Shown: one piece after another, positions 23,300 through 35,599 of the stretch
Layout of the letters: each line of letters opens with the position of its first letter
Position numbering within the stretch: the stretch's first letter is position 1
NCBI GenBank assembly: GCA_016584495.1
Contig: WAID01000013.1
Location: 2,356,001-2,420,000, forward strand
Origin: Celoporthe dispersa
Lineage: Eukaryota; Ascomycota; Sordariomycetes; Diaporthales; Cryphonectriaceae
DNA length: 64,000 nucleotides
Direction of reading: 5' to 3'
Notes under the pieces: model-generated
Databases searched by the model: none
Told to the model about the DNA's origin: nothing
The model's input: only the letters and a program-made list of their open reading frames with translations
Position numbers and translations under genes: made by a program

Positions 23300-26200
23300 G
23301 CTCTCTTCTTTAGCCGAAAAGCTTATATCTTGGATAATTAGGGGCTTTGTAAGCCTTGTAAGATATTCAGAAATATTATGACTATTGATAATCTGTCTGC
23401 CGATTATGCTAGAAGGTTGGGATAAAATCGAAATCTAGAGCTTTCTCTGAGGGATAGATATTGAATTAGCATCTGATGACTTGTACAGATCTGCGCTTGG
23501 ATTCTTATTAAAGTTGATAACCTCTCGGGCTCTTGAGTCGATTTCCTGAAGACTGTGGATCAACCGAGCTCTCTATCCGAGTATTATGATAGTTATCTCT
23601 CTCCTGGAAACTTTGAGGGGATAGTTTAGAAACTGGTTTAAAAGTTTGTTATAGATGGCCTAAGCAGTAAGCTCTATTTGTCTAGCATTGGATAGCTTCC
23701 TAATATTGAGCAGCTTCTCAATTATTAGCTAGTTTGGGATTTCAATATCTATTATACTTTTTCCCTATTAATCTTATCAAGATCTTGGGCTATCTCACTA
23801 ATTCTGCACTTCTTAGCTTTACTAGTATTGATTTGGCTTTGGATAAGCCCAATACCAATAGAGTTTATACTAAGTAAGAGTTTTGGGAGATATAATTGAG
23901 CTTCATAAAGAGTAAGATAGATATTGCTAATCTCAATCTCTCTATTGGCGCTGAGGAATTCAATATTGTTGGTTCGATACTAGCTTGTACGTTTTGGAAT
24001 AGGGTTTATCTCTTCCTATAGAATCTTATTCTTGGCCAGCTCTATATTGCCTCGCTATTTTTCGTTTTCTTTAACTAGGCTGATATATTGAGCGACTTAT
24101 GATTTATTGAGGCCTCTTTTCTAATATTCTTTATAGATACTAAGAATCAAGCGAAAAATGCTTGTATTGGGATTATCTCTAGCAGATATAATCTATCTAT
24201 ATGATACTAGTATAGATTTCGAGTTAAGAAATTCTATCTAATTGCCAAGATGCTATTCAGGTTTGGATAGGGCTGGGGTATAATAGATACTATTATTTAT
24301 AAGAGTGCTAAGCTTGATATACTTATGAGTATTATGAGATTTGGAACCGCATCTATAGTATCTTCTGATAATCCTATCCTTCTTAAAGCGATGTTATTGA
24401 TCTCTGCTTGCTATATTTTTGTATAGATCTCATCTTCCTTCTCGGGGCTTATATAGACAATATCTGCTTAGAGAGAGTTGGTTCTGCTTTGCACTGGCTC
24501 CTAAGGAATAATTGTCTTCGGACAGCTCAGCTGTTGAGAGATAGTTTAAAAGGCTTTCGTCTGCTTATAGAAGATTCTACGAGTCTGCTTAAAGTCTTTT
24601 CCCTGTTTCTTCAGAGACTAAGCTATGGCAATCTGATTAATCCGGAGCTGTTCTATCTTGGAAGCTAGATTTGCTAAGTCTTGATTACCCTTCTGAGCAT
24701 TCTCATACTTTAGAATTTATTTGGCTAGTGCAGCTATTTTTTGAGAAAATTGATAGTGCAAGGGATTTATGGATTGCTGTCCTTAACCTATGCTTTGATC
24801 AGGAGCTATATATATTGGTTGAGGTATAGGAATGGGTATAACCTATTCAAGCATTGGCTGTGATGGAGATTGAAGTTGAGTTGGCTGATTGAGTTTGAGA
24901 TTGATAGCCTTATATGCAAATTAGTCTTGAGTCTCTTTTGAAGTATCTCCTTATAGACTAAGAGAAGCTTCTCTATAAGGAAAGGCTATATTTTGTCAAT
25001 AATATTCTTAGCAGTAATTATCGTAATTCAATCCCCTAAGATGCTTCACTCATACTAAAGGGAGTTTCATCTAGGCTTTAGCAATAGGCTGGTTTTCCTA
25101 GATCTTAAGACGAGTTAAGGCATTATTATAGTCGATAATAAACGATTATAGACTAGCAGCATTTGTAATAAAGCAGTTGTTCAAGATATTGAGGCGCTTT
25201 TATTCTGGCGTATAAGCTTAAAGATAATCCTAAGATTGGTAAGTAATAAGTAGTTGGTTTTTCTAATCTTTCTAAATGCTAGTACTTATAATATAGCGCT
25301 TTACTTTATCTGCTATAATCGAATCTATATAGTAATCTCTTATGAAGTTAAGGGCTTTATTATCTCTAATGCCTTTAATCTTACACTATTAGTCAAAGCG
25401 CTTAAGCCAAGAGGAAATTTCGATTCAAGAGAATAGAGTAAGACTCGCTCTTGCTAGCTTATTGTGAGATGGGAATCTAAAGTTCGGCTTATATCGGCTG
25501 CTAGGAGGAGGCTTTGAAAAGTCAGGAGTATTCTTGATTGAGCTCTCTGAGGTTAAGGCTATTCTTTCCTTCCGTCGATAACGCCTGAGTTAACTCTTTG
25601 TCAATTTATATCATAGGCCCTGATCGAGCAGCGCTATAATAGCAATATTCTCCAATCTGGTCAGAAGATTAGTTTAGTAAGGCGAAGAGTATTGATACTA
25701 AGGATTAATAGATAGGCTAGCATGCGAATAGTGAGATATTGAAAGCAGATAGTGAGCGAGTGAATAGGCTGTTTTGCGCTTAATAGAGATTGCTTTTATC
25801 AACTATTGTATTGACCAATGCTATTTTTGCTGAATAGGCATAAAGCATCCCGCATAACTTAGGTTTCGGCCCAATTATTGCGCGTCTTCATCTTTATTTG
25901 CTATATATTTGAGTCCTTTCTTATTTCCGATATCTCTTATTTTTCTTTTTCGTAATATCGCAGTCAACAAATCCCTGATCTAAATAAATAATTTGGCTAT
26001 ATGTATTCCAGTAAGTTGCATTGTTCGGATCAGAAGCTTAATTATCTATCTCGCTTCTTGCTGCAGAGTACTACTTAACAAAAGTATAACACTCGTCATC
26101 CTAGTTAAAAATCCACTTTTATCAAAATCGTGTCCATATTGGCATGTATAAGCCTGAGATATGCGGGATTTTGTATAAGAGTGATGAGGAATTGTAGAAA

Positions 26201-26525
26201 AAGGAATTCGTTTCTTCGTGATATTGGTATGCGGATTCGATAACTTGTTTATCGCCTGCCGACTGGAACTCACACTACCCTTTCTCTATCCAGCCTTTGC
26301 CCCTTCTCGAGAAGCTTCAGGCATGATCCAGAGTCTAGGCATAATACGTACGCCTCATCGAATACTCAATATTCAAATAAAATAATTAAGAGAAAGGGAT
26401 ATTGGGGAAAGAAGTATGCCTGTTTATAGGATATAACTTACTGCTATTACTAGCCTTTACAAGCTATGACGAAGATAGCTTTGAACTACTAGCCTGAATA
26501 GCTAAGTCTATACTTATTGCATTAT
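23300..26525 (-). other. 5' part of the nested gypsy element, presumed gag region
   Basis: Lies between the protease and the 5' LTR on the - strand, where gag is expected. I see no intact frame and could not recognise a CCHC zinc knuckle by eye. The assignment is positional. Confidence 0.45.
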
Positions 26526-26837
26526 TGAATCAGAACCTCGGGCGCTGTCGCATGAAAGGACGAATATCAAGGCAATGGGCAAGGGCTTGTGCAATCCAAG
26601 CGTGCTGAATTGGTTATAAGAATGATAACAAACGAAGGCTATATGTGCATAAGGTTAGGGTGAAAAGCCTGCCTTAGACCTGTCTAGAGGGCTCAAATTG
26701 AGAAAAGAAGGGAAGATTGCTTGTTATTTCTGTCTAAGCGTAGAAAAATGAATGGGGGCTGCACTCTTATATCTGAACGACCTCAGGACCCACCTATATT
26801 CTATGTCCTGAGGTCCACTCCACTGGCCACCACAACA
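26526..26837 (-). repeat. 5' LTR of the nested gypsy element
   Basis: 312 bp, paired with 14464-14777. Both copies keep blocks with no change (for example AGGGCTCAAATTGAG and CTGAACGACCTCAGGACCC). Confidence 0.95.
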
Positions 26838-26841
26838 ATAA

Positions 26842-28113
26842 TATTGATTAGAATTTTGTAATTGAACTTATAATTATTGCGCAATATAAATTTGAAGCAT
26901 TTTAATGCTAAGCTATTTATCTGATATTAATAATATATCTTAATAATATTATTTAGTATATTCTTATCGATATTTATATAATTGGCTTTCTTAAGCAATT
27001 GATAAAGCTAATCTATAGCGGAGTATTCAAATTATTAATAAAAGCGCTTTATCTTTGCTTCGAATAAGAAGAATATAATGCTTAATTTACTCTTATTATT
27101 TAGAAAGAATTATAAATATTCTTATTTGCGCATAATAAGAATAATATGCATATTATCTATTTTATTAGATCTTATTATTAATTCGTCTATTGTATTATTA
27201 AAATATATACTTAGCTAATCTATATTAGCTAAATATAGCAAAAATAATATAGATATATCTAATATATAGAAAGTGATTTGGCTAATTAATATATAAATTT
27301 TAATAATATTGATTGATTTAATTATTATTTTCTTGCTAAATTTTATTTTTGCGAAATCTGCTTTTGCAATATCTATTATAATAAATAGATTCTTGCATTG
27401 CAATGCAAAGAATTAGTCTTATCTTATTATTGATATGAATAATGCTTCTATATTAAGCAGAATATCTTAGAAACTTATTCTAGAATATTTATTCTCGATT
27501 ATAAATTGATTAATAGGAATAATCTTCGCATTATTCTAATAAAAGATATTCTTTTTATTAGTTTATATATATATAATTAATTTGATAAGAAATTAATAAT
27601 ATTTTTCTATTATAATTATTATTCTTATTAAGATTGATATTTATTTTATTATTTTTATCTATCTTATATTCTTCAAATTTAGTAAAAAGATAGCGAAATT
27701 ATTACTTTTATTGCTATTCTACTTGCATTAGATTATATAGCTTGCTTTAGCTGATTATTATTCCTTTATAATATATTTAATTGATTAATAATTCTTCTTC
27801 TTATATATAAAGCATCTCTTTTTCTATAAATATGCTTTATTATTATTATAGCTTCTATAGCTAATGCTAATTTGATAAAAGCAGAATCTATTTAGCTTTT
27901 GGCAATAGAATATTAATAATTATTTTGCTTTGCTTATATTATATCAATAATTAATATAATATTGGTTTTAATTATTTATATTGTCTATATTATAATTAAT
28001 ATAGTATTAGCTTTGAGCTTTGATAGCTATTGTTTTGGATAAATATATTTCTGCTGCTAATTTGAAATTTGCGAATAACTTTTTATAGAGTCGAGATAAT
28101 TTGAAAAATGCTA
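26842..28113 (-). pseudogene. Copia pol remnant: protease end and GAG-pre-integrase
   Basis: The middle piece of the outer copia element. On the - strand from 27403: ADFAKIKFSKK, a FYILDISILFLLYLANID segment (relatives: ADTPFLLCLxDMDRL), a KIDNMHIILIMRK segment, then a GAG-pre-integrase-like segment with FEYSAID and LYQLLKKA (relatives: RRFGHPxxDRL) near 27030. It ends at 26842 in FNYKILIN, where the next insertion begins. All losses are stops or substitutions of the RIP type. Confidence 0.7.
28109..28113. repeat. Left target-site duplication TGCTA of the chromovirus
   Basis: TGCTA immediately precedes the left LTR and recurs at 39230-39234 immediately after the right LTR. A perfect 5-bp match. 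Confidence 0.92.
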
Positions 28114-28471
28114 TGATGCACTCGCATCATTCACCATCACTTGATGGTGCATTCACCATAGGATGTATGGTGAATGCACCACTGAATGCGTAGTAAATTT
28201 ACCAGTGAATATATAGTGAATTCACCATGGAATGTATAATAAATTCACTAGAGAATGCGTAATGCATTCACTATAGAATGCATAGTGAATTCACTAGCGA
28301 ATGCCAGGTAAATTCACCGAGTGTAACTATAGTGAATTCACTTTGTATTCTCCTGCAGCTCCTGACAACTATATATATATCTAGGATAGATATCGTTTCT
28401 CTTTCTTCTTCGAAGAGAGAGCATCCCTCGTAATATATCTGCAATGCACTGCATATTTCAGCCGCCTAACA
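28114..28471 (+). repeat. 5' LTR of the chromovirus, with internal GAATTCAC repeats
   Basis: 358 bp. Its first ~220 bp is an array of imperfect ~21-23-bp units of the type GAATGCATAGTGAATTCACT, rich in the palindrome GTGAATTCAC. A TATATATATA box-like stretch sits near 28370, followed by a CTTCTTCGAAGAGAGAG inverted repeat. These are the expected places for the element's promoter and hairpin. Confidence 0.95.
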
Positions 28472-31400
28472 AATGATAGCTATAATATGCATATTTTGTA
28501 ATACAAGAGATATCTTACTATCACTTATTTTGTTTTAATTTATACTAAAATCAATATAGACGAGGATTATATCATCATCTAAAGCAGTAATCATTATAAA
28601 TCGGAATAGGATTCTCCTTTTACTATCAAATAATTAGATTAAACTTAACAAGCTTCAATAAGCTTACAAATTCAAGATTATCTTTCATAAATCCTATATT
28701 ATCAAGTAGGCGACTAATGAAAACCGAGCCATAATTAATATAGCTTGCGTCTTTACAGACTAGCAAATCTTAGCTGAATAATACAATTCCTTTCGCAAAT
28801 AGTCGATTAATCGGATTAACTATTTGAATAAAGCAATAGATTGGGCAAAGAAGATATCTAGAATATCAAATCCAAAGAATTAGAGCTTAGGAAAGCAAGA
28901 GATATTCTTTAAAGAGTTCTATTTATAGACTCAAAGTAATTAAGATTTCATTTACAACTTTCGGATGCAATTTAAAATCAATCGATTAGCTAGAGCAAAT
29001 ACTTTCAAAAGCGATAATTGGCTTTAAGGAGCTTCAATACTCCTACGAATACCTACTTTAAAGATCCAGATTATGATCTTTTGCAGACTTTGAGAATATA
29101 GAAGATAGAAGATAAATACTATTAGTATATAATAGACTTTTTCAATATGGAAGGAAAACTATGATTTCAGTTGCTACTGCAATATGCAATTAAGAAATTA
29201 GAGTCAATCATTTGCGAAAATACTAGCGAAAACTCTCTTATTCTCTATCTCTTAGCTAAAGCTAAAAGCAAATAATCTGCTAGCAATTTGGAAATCAAAT
29301 AGAAAATCTTGTTCTATGAAGATATTATAGCTTCGAATATTATAATTCTTGCAAGCTATCTCGCTAATAAACAAAATTCAGATTATAATTTCGGAGATAG
29401 CTATCCCGATATATATAGCTTAGAAAATGCAAATCTATCTAGCATTTCTATATTTCCTTAATAGAAAGAAGTTCAGAAAATTATTCAATTGCTATTTCTA
29501 GACTATTAATAGTCCGATCTGAAGAGTCTTTAATTAGATATAGATCTCTCGAAGAATAGCTGCTTTTCTCTGAAATCCGAAAAGTTTACCGAGATAGATT
29601 TTCAGATAAAAAGCAGCATAAGCTAGATTTATATAGTTACTTTAGCTCTAATAGGCTTATAGATTAAATTCAATCTCTAATATATATTAAGGAAATTCAA
29701 ATTCTCCAAAAGCTTGAGAATTACAATCAGGCATCTATATTATATACTCTCGCAAAGAAAGAATAGCAGAGCTCTATACTCATTTTTATATAATAGAAGC
29801 TATAAGTAATTAAGGAATTGCTAATAAACTTTCAATAAATATAGATTATTTTCTATCAGAAGTTAAAGACTTATAAGATAATTTAGTTATAGATAAGAGT
29901 TTACTATCAGATTTATTTAAATCTAGTAATTCAGATAGAAATAATAGAAAAGGTTTCTTGCATAGCTATAAGCGAACAAATCTTCCATAATATTTTCCCC
30001 AATCTTAACAAATTCTATTATCTTCTATAGATAAAGAGTTCAAAGAGAGTATAATTAGTTGTTTCTAACTATATAAAGATTGGAATAATTATAATAATCT
30101 CTTGATTATTTTTTAACAGATAGCAAAATAATAGTCTGGAAAGATCTATAAGTATTTATTGATCGATATGAAATTTATATTAACAGAAGCCGAACTCAGG
30201 CATAGTATCTGAGTTATAATCTGCTAGTATATTTAGCAAGTATAGCTTATATATAATTCTACTTTATTCTATTTTATAATAAATAAATAGAATTTATTAT
30301 AGGATAGAATAGTTGGAAATATTAGAAATATTAATTAGTTTGAGATTTTTCTATATTTTGCAAGATAGCGGAAGAATTATTGGATAATTAATAGTATTTA
30401 AGGAAAAATACTGAGTTAATTAAAATATTTTTAAATTTACTTATTAAATATGCAAATTTAGCAAATTAGCCAAATATTCTAGATCTTATTTAGCTTGTAA
30501 TATATAAGATCGGATTAATAAGGAATTAGTAGCTCAATCTTTCGATTAATCCAATTATAAGACCAATACTAGGAGCTTCGAGAAAAGCTTAAGAGCAAGC
30601 AAGAAACTTAGCATTTATTAAAAGCTGCGAGGATAATTAAGCTTTAATAAGAAGTGATAATAGTAATAAAGCGATCAAAGGCAATGCTTTCCAAGACTCC
30701 AAATATTAATATTTATTTGCTATTAATAATATTCCAGTAGCTAAGAAACCAATCAAATCTATCTTGCTATAGAATACTATTCTACTTTCGAACTCTTTTA
30801 TAATAATCTAAGGACCTATATTATATCTTGGAATAAGATTTCCGTAAAATAATCCTAGAGCAATAGAGATTGATTATTAAAGCTAGATAATAGCAAAGAA
30901 AATAATCTAACCAGAATTATCTGCCAATATCTGATTTATGAAAAATAATTATTAACAATATAGGAGAAGAGTTTATTAAAGATAGTAGATCTAATTCTAG
31001 GAAATCTCGGCTTTTCGTCGATTCGCTAGGAAAGATTTATATAGAAGGTTCTTACTATCTATATAGATTAATTTCAATATCGATAATAGAGAACTTGCCT
31101 ATAATATAAAAAGGAAGAATAAATCTTGCAATAAGAATATTATCTAGTAGATAATAAGATTAATCTAGAGTATTTGGAAGATAAGAATAATCAAGAGGAG
31201 AGTTATAAGAAGGAAGTGAATTCTTATATAAGTGATTTTATAGAAGAAAAGGATAATCTTATATTCGAAGAAGATATATGGACTGCTAATTAGAAGAAAT
31301 CGACTATTATAGACTTAGATATAAGCATATTTGAAACTATTTATCCAGTCTATAGTATATCTTCTTGCTATTCGCATTATGCCAAATACTATCAATAAGC

Positions 31401-32640
31401 CAATTTATAGCAGAATTGCCTAAATGCTTTACCTACTTCAATATCTCTCTGGAATAATAATAAATTAGAATATCCAAGCTTATTGCTTAATATTACTCTA
31501 TATTAAGAGAGTTCTTATACCTATGCTTATGTAATAGCATAAATAAAGATATTAAAATCAGATATTGATATATACATTAATATAAAAGCTAATCAGTATA
31601 CGATCTTAGCAGAATTAGTAAAAAGTTTTCCTAATGCAATAGTAAATTGGAATGCTAAAGCGAAATTGCATAGAATTAGCTTATCAATTGCTTAAGCTTA
31701 AGCTAAATTCGATTTATATTTCTATAGATAGAAATAAGGAAATTAGTAATCCTCAAAACTAGAATTAGTATATGGATATTGGATTAGCTTAATGCTAGTA
31801 TTCTCTTAGGATAGAAATTTAATATTCTATATTAAGTAGATATATTGAATTCTGAAAGCTTTATTCGCTTTGGGTGTTACTAAGGAGCAATTATATTTAT
31901 AGATATTTTCGCTAAAATAAGATTTATTTGTTTTCCAGCAAAGACTGCTTAAAAATCACTCTACTATTTAATACGCACACTTTAATTCTTATAGCAGTAA
32001 AGAAATTATCAAAAATATAATTTTTCTATTCTAGCCTTATTAGAAAAATTGAATAAATTGCCTTATAAGCCAAATTTTCCAGAAGATTTCGATAATTCTG
32101 GCTATAAATCAGTCTAATATTCTTATCACTTTAAGGAAAGAATAATTTGTAGGAATTATCCAGCCTTTTATAGCAAATTATATAGCAAAACTAGAGAATC
32201 TTTCTAATTATTTTCATTTGCAAGATACAAATATATTTTCCTAATAGAATAGTATTATATTATTAGCATAGAAGTTAAACAATACTTAGATCAATACTTT
32301 ATATTCTATTTATGCTATGGATTAGAAGTTTGTATATAATATTGAGCAATCCGACTATCTATTGAATAGCAAAGAGTTTAAAAACTAAGTAGATTGGATA
32401 TTCAATGCGACGATATAGTTAATAAGATAAAAATCGATTTTGGCATACATATATACAATCAATCGCTTGAATTTATATAATAAATAACTTAATTGATATA
32501 ATAGTATTTATATATATTCGAGGATATAGCTCTTATAGATATCTCTATCGATTAGCAATTATATATTGATTTAGTGGAAGGTTGGCAGAATTATAAGATT
32601 GGCAGAAAACTATACTATTCTAGTAAAAGGATTAAAAGAT
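28472..32640 (+). pseudogene. Chromovirus gag-protease region, decayed
   Basis: Between the 5' LTR and RT on the + strand. The frames are Lys/Ile/Asn-rich through mutation and carry stops throughout. I assign it by position only; no zinc knuckle or protease motif could be read with confidence. Confidence 0.5.
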
Positions 32641-34020
32641 TATTAATAAAATTATAGATAGTCTTTATACTAAAGGATAAGCAGAATAGATAGATAGAGC
32701 TATTCTATTCGGAGCGCCTATTTTTATAGTCTGGAAAAGATCTAGTCTAATTAGGAAAGGATAGATAATTATAGATTTCCGAGCTTTAAATTAAATCGCT
32801 ATTCCGGATACTTACCTATTGCTTTTGCAATAAGAAGTAATTAAGCAATTGCGCAAGAAAATATTCATTATTATTATAAATATATAATCATTCTTTTACC
32901 AATTCCTAATATACTCTGCTTATTATAATTAATTCATAATCATTAATTACTAAAAGCAAGAAAAACTTAATATTGCAATTATAGGATTCGGAATTTATTA
33001 CTATATATCTAGCAATTTATAGATTAATTCTTGCAGCTATATAAATATTTCTATATTGCATTCATTGATAATATTATTATCTATTTATTTATTGCGAAAG
33101 AATATCTCTAGCATTTGAGATCTATTCTGAATTTATTTACTACTAAATGCATTACTTTATCTAAACCCAAATTATTCATTGGATATCTATTAGTATATTT
33201 TTTAGATTTCAAGATAGATGCTTTGAGTATTTGCAATATAGAGTAATAATTATAAGCTATATAGGATTTCAAGTTTCTGATAATTTTGCAATATTTGGAG
33301 AAATTCATTAGCTTTATTAAATAGCTTTGCTATCTAATTCCAAAATTCAGCTAATAGATAAATCTATTGCAAAAAGAAAGATAGAGATATTGTATACTAT
33401 ATATGATAATAATTATTTATCTAAAGATTAAAAGCGAAAGAAATATACTTCAAGAGCGATATTTGAACTTATTATTAAGGAATAAGCTAGTTTTAAAGAT
33501 CTTAAGATTGCTTTGGGAGCCAAAAATGCACTCTTTCACCAAAATCCAGATAGATTATTATTCATATAATTGGATGCTTCTAAAGAAATTGGATTTTCAA
33601 AAATTGCTTTTCAATTAATATCTGACTATATATAGGATAATATTTCTCCAATATCAAAAACTGCTATCCAATTTATATTATATTTTAGCAAGATTATCAA
33701 TACTGCAGAATAAAAATACTAGCTTATAGAACTGGAAATAGCTTATTTAGTCTAGCTAATCCGAAAACTATAAACTATTATTAGATCGAATTAGACTAAG
33801 CTAATTCATATCTTAATAGACTATGCAGCTACTATAGGTATTGTCTATTCTATTTTTTGAATACTATAGATAAAACTAAAACAAATCTCAAATTTATACT
33901 GCTTCAAAATATTTAAGTCAATTTAATTTAAAAGCTTATTATATTCTAAGCAAATCAAATATTCTAGCAGATATAATATCCAGATTATTCTTTATCTAAT
34001 AATCTGTAAAAATAAAAGAG
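32640..34020 (+). pseudogene. Chromovirus reverse transcriptase and RNase H remnant
   Basis: RT: FGAPIFIVWK at about 32708, then IIIDFRALN, AIPDTYLLLLQ and IKQLRKKIFI. Further segments follow, with FFYQFLIYSAYYN and a decayed IDDIVIF-like part near 33065. RNase H/tether: KNALFHQNPDRLLFI, LDASKEIGFSKIAFQL at about 33570, ISKTAIQFILYFSKIIN, LIELEIAYLV and IDYAATIGIVY (relatives: LTDHAATRGIV) at about 33820. Stops sit at positions that are Trp or Gln in relatives. Confidence 0.85.
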
Positions 34021-34199
34021 TGCTAAACAAAATCTGGAAGAATAAGCTTATTTATATTATATCCGAATTATATATAAGCGAATCTATAAAAACCCAGATT
34101 AAGAAAGAGTATTCTAATTATCTAGAATAGATAAGAATCTTATAATAATTGGATAAATAGATTAATAAAACTAAATTACTCTTTGCAAAAGATATTAAT

Positions 34200-35560
34200 A
34201 GGCTGCTATATTTCCAAAATCTTAATAGCAAATAGCGATTATGCATTCTAAATACTATAGCTATAATATTTATTGCAAATATATATAATAATAAGCATTA
34301 TTTTAGAATAGATCGAGTCTAGCATAATCTTACTAATTATTTAATTATCAAATATTACTATACTAAAATCAATAAATATATTTCTACTTGCTGAATATGC
34401 TAGGAAAATAGCAATAATAATTAGCTATTCTTTAGTAAAATGCAATCAATTTTAATTCTTTTAATTCCTTTCTATATAATTACTATAGATTTTATAACTA
34501 GAATACTAGCAATACTAGCTGCGAATACTATATAAGTATATGCAAAGATATCTTTCTTAAATACTTTCTTTATAATTATTAATAAATTTTCCAAAACTAT
34601 TATAATTATTCCAGAGAATGCAATTTATACTGCAGAAAATTAAGTAAAAATCATATGCAAATTGCTATATCTCTCTAATTAGGGAATTCTATAGAAAATT
34701 ATCTTAGATAAGAATATCAAATTCTTATTAGTATTTTGGAAAGCATTATAGGAAGCTACGAGTATTAAGCTAGCTTATTCTATTGCTTAGCATTTTTAAA
34801 TTGATAAGCAATCTGAAATTAAAAATTGAATAATCGAACTAATAATAAGATACTTTCTTACAGCAAATTCAGATATTGAGTAGACTAAAGCTATATTAAT
34901 ATTGCAATTTAATCTAAATAATATATATTATCGAACTATCAAGTATTTAGCTAATTAAATTCTATATAAGTTCAATCTAATAGTAAGTATATAGATAGTA
35001 GATAATATATTAAAGCTAGCTAAAAATATCTTCTAGGAAGAAGTATAATTTGCAATTACTGAAGTGCAGATAGCTGCAAAATAGTAGTATAATAAATAAT
35101 ATAAATAAATCTTTTTTAGCTCTAAAACTAGATATATATTCAGATCGGAAATAGTTACTTTCTTCTAAGCAATTTATTATAAAAGTATTCCTAATAATAG
35201 ATAAGATTTTTCAAATAATAAAGAAAATTGGGAATTTAGCATATAAACTTAAATTACTCTTATATATAAATATATATCTAGTGATTTTTATTACTTAATT
35301 ATTAGCTGCAAGCCTGCTATAAAGCGATCTCTATAAATAAGACCTAATATATCAAGATTCGAAGAAAGTGAATAAGAATCTAGATATAGATAAATATCAA
35401 GAAGACTACTATTATTATAAATTGGAAAGGATTATTAGCTGCTATGAATAGAGATATAGATATAGACTTATAAGAATCGAATATTTAGTAAAGTAGATAG
35501 GATATCCAAGCCAATTTAATATATGAATGCTAAAAAATGCTTTATTAGCTAATAAACTAA
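34200..35560 (+). pseudogene. Chromovirus integrase and chromodomain remnant
   Basis: Integrase core: ITIDFITRILA at about 34485, DKFSK-like NKFSKTIIIIPENAIYTAEN, then DKNIKFLLVFWKAL at about 34710, and a third acidic position in KQSEIKN at about 34810, consistent with D,D(35)E. Downstream AILILQFNLNN matches the conserved QHNLNN region. A chromodomain-like segment near 35478 reads EYLVK, then IGYPSQFNI (relatives: YLVKWxGYPxxxNTWE). In related elements the chromodomain steers integration to heterochromatin, which fits its location in a silenced block. Confidence 0.8.
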
Positions 35561-35599
35561 TTTAGGAATTCGATAAAAGATAAGCCTGATAGAGCGCTT

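Larger units (their letters stand above)
14464..26837 (-). mobile_element. Ty3/gypsy-type LTR retrotransposon, nested, partly RIP-mutated
   Basis: Inserted in the copia integrase. LTRs (14464-14777 and 26526-26837) are 314 and 312 bp. On the - strand they start TGTTGTGGTGGCC and end GGTTCTGRTTCA. A purine tract GGGGAGGAA directly precedes the 3' LTR (plus strand TTCCTCCCC at 14778). A 4-bp ATAA flanks both sides (14460-14463 and 26838-26841); removing the element with one ATAA copy restores the copia frame. Gene order on the - strand is protease (about 23.3 kb), RT (22.0), RNase H (21.0) and integrase (20.6-19.4), which is the Ty3 order. This element keeps visibly more G and C than the other two, so it is younger or less exposed to RIP. 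About 4.5 kb beyond integrase is extra sequence. Confidence 0.9.

Noticed and set aside
28130..28345. CRISPR-like array
   Set aside because: Units are imperfect and back to back without unique spacers, lie inside an LTR repeated at 38873-39229, and the genome is eukaryotic.
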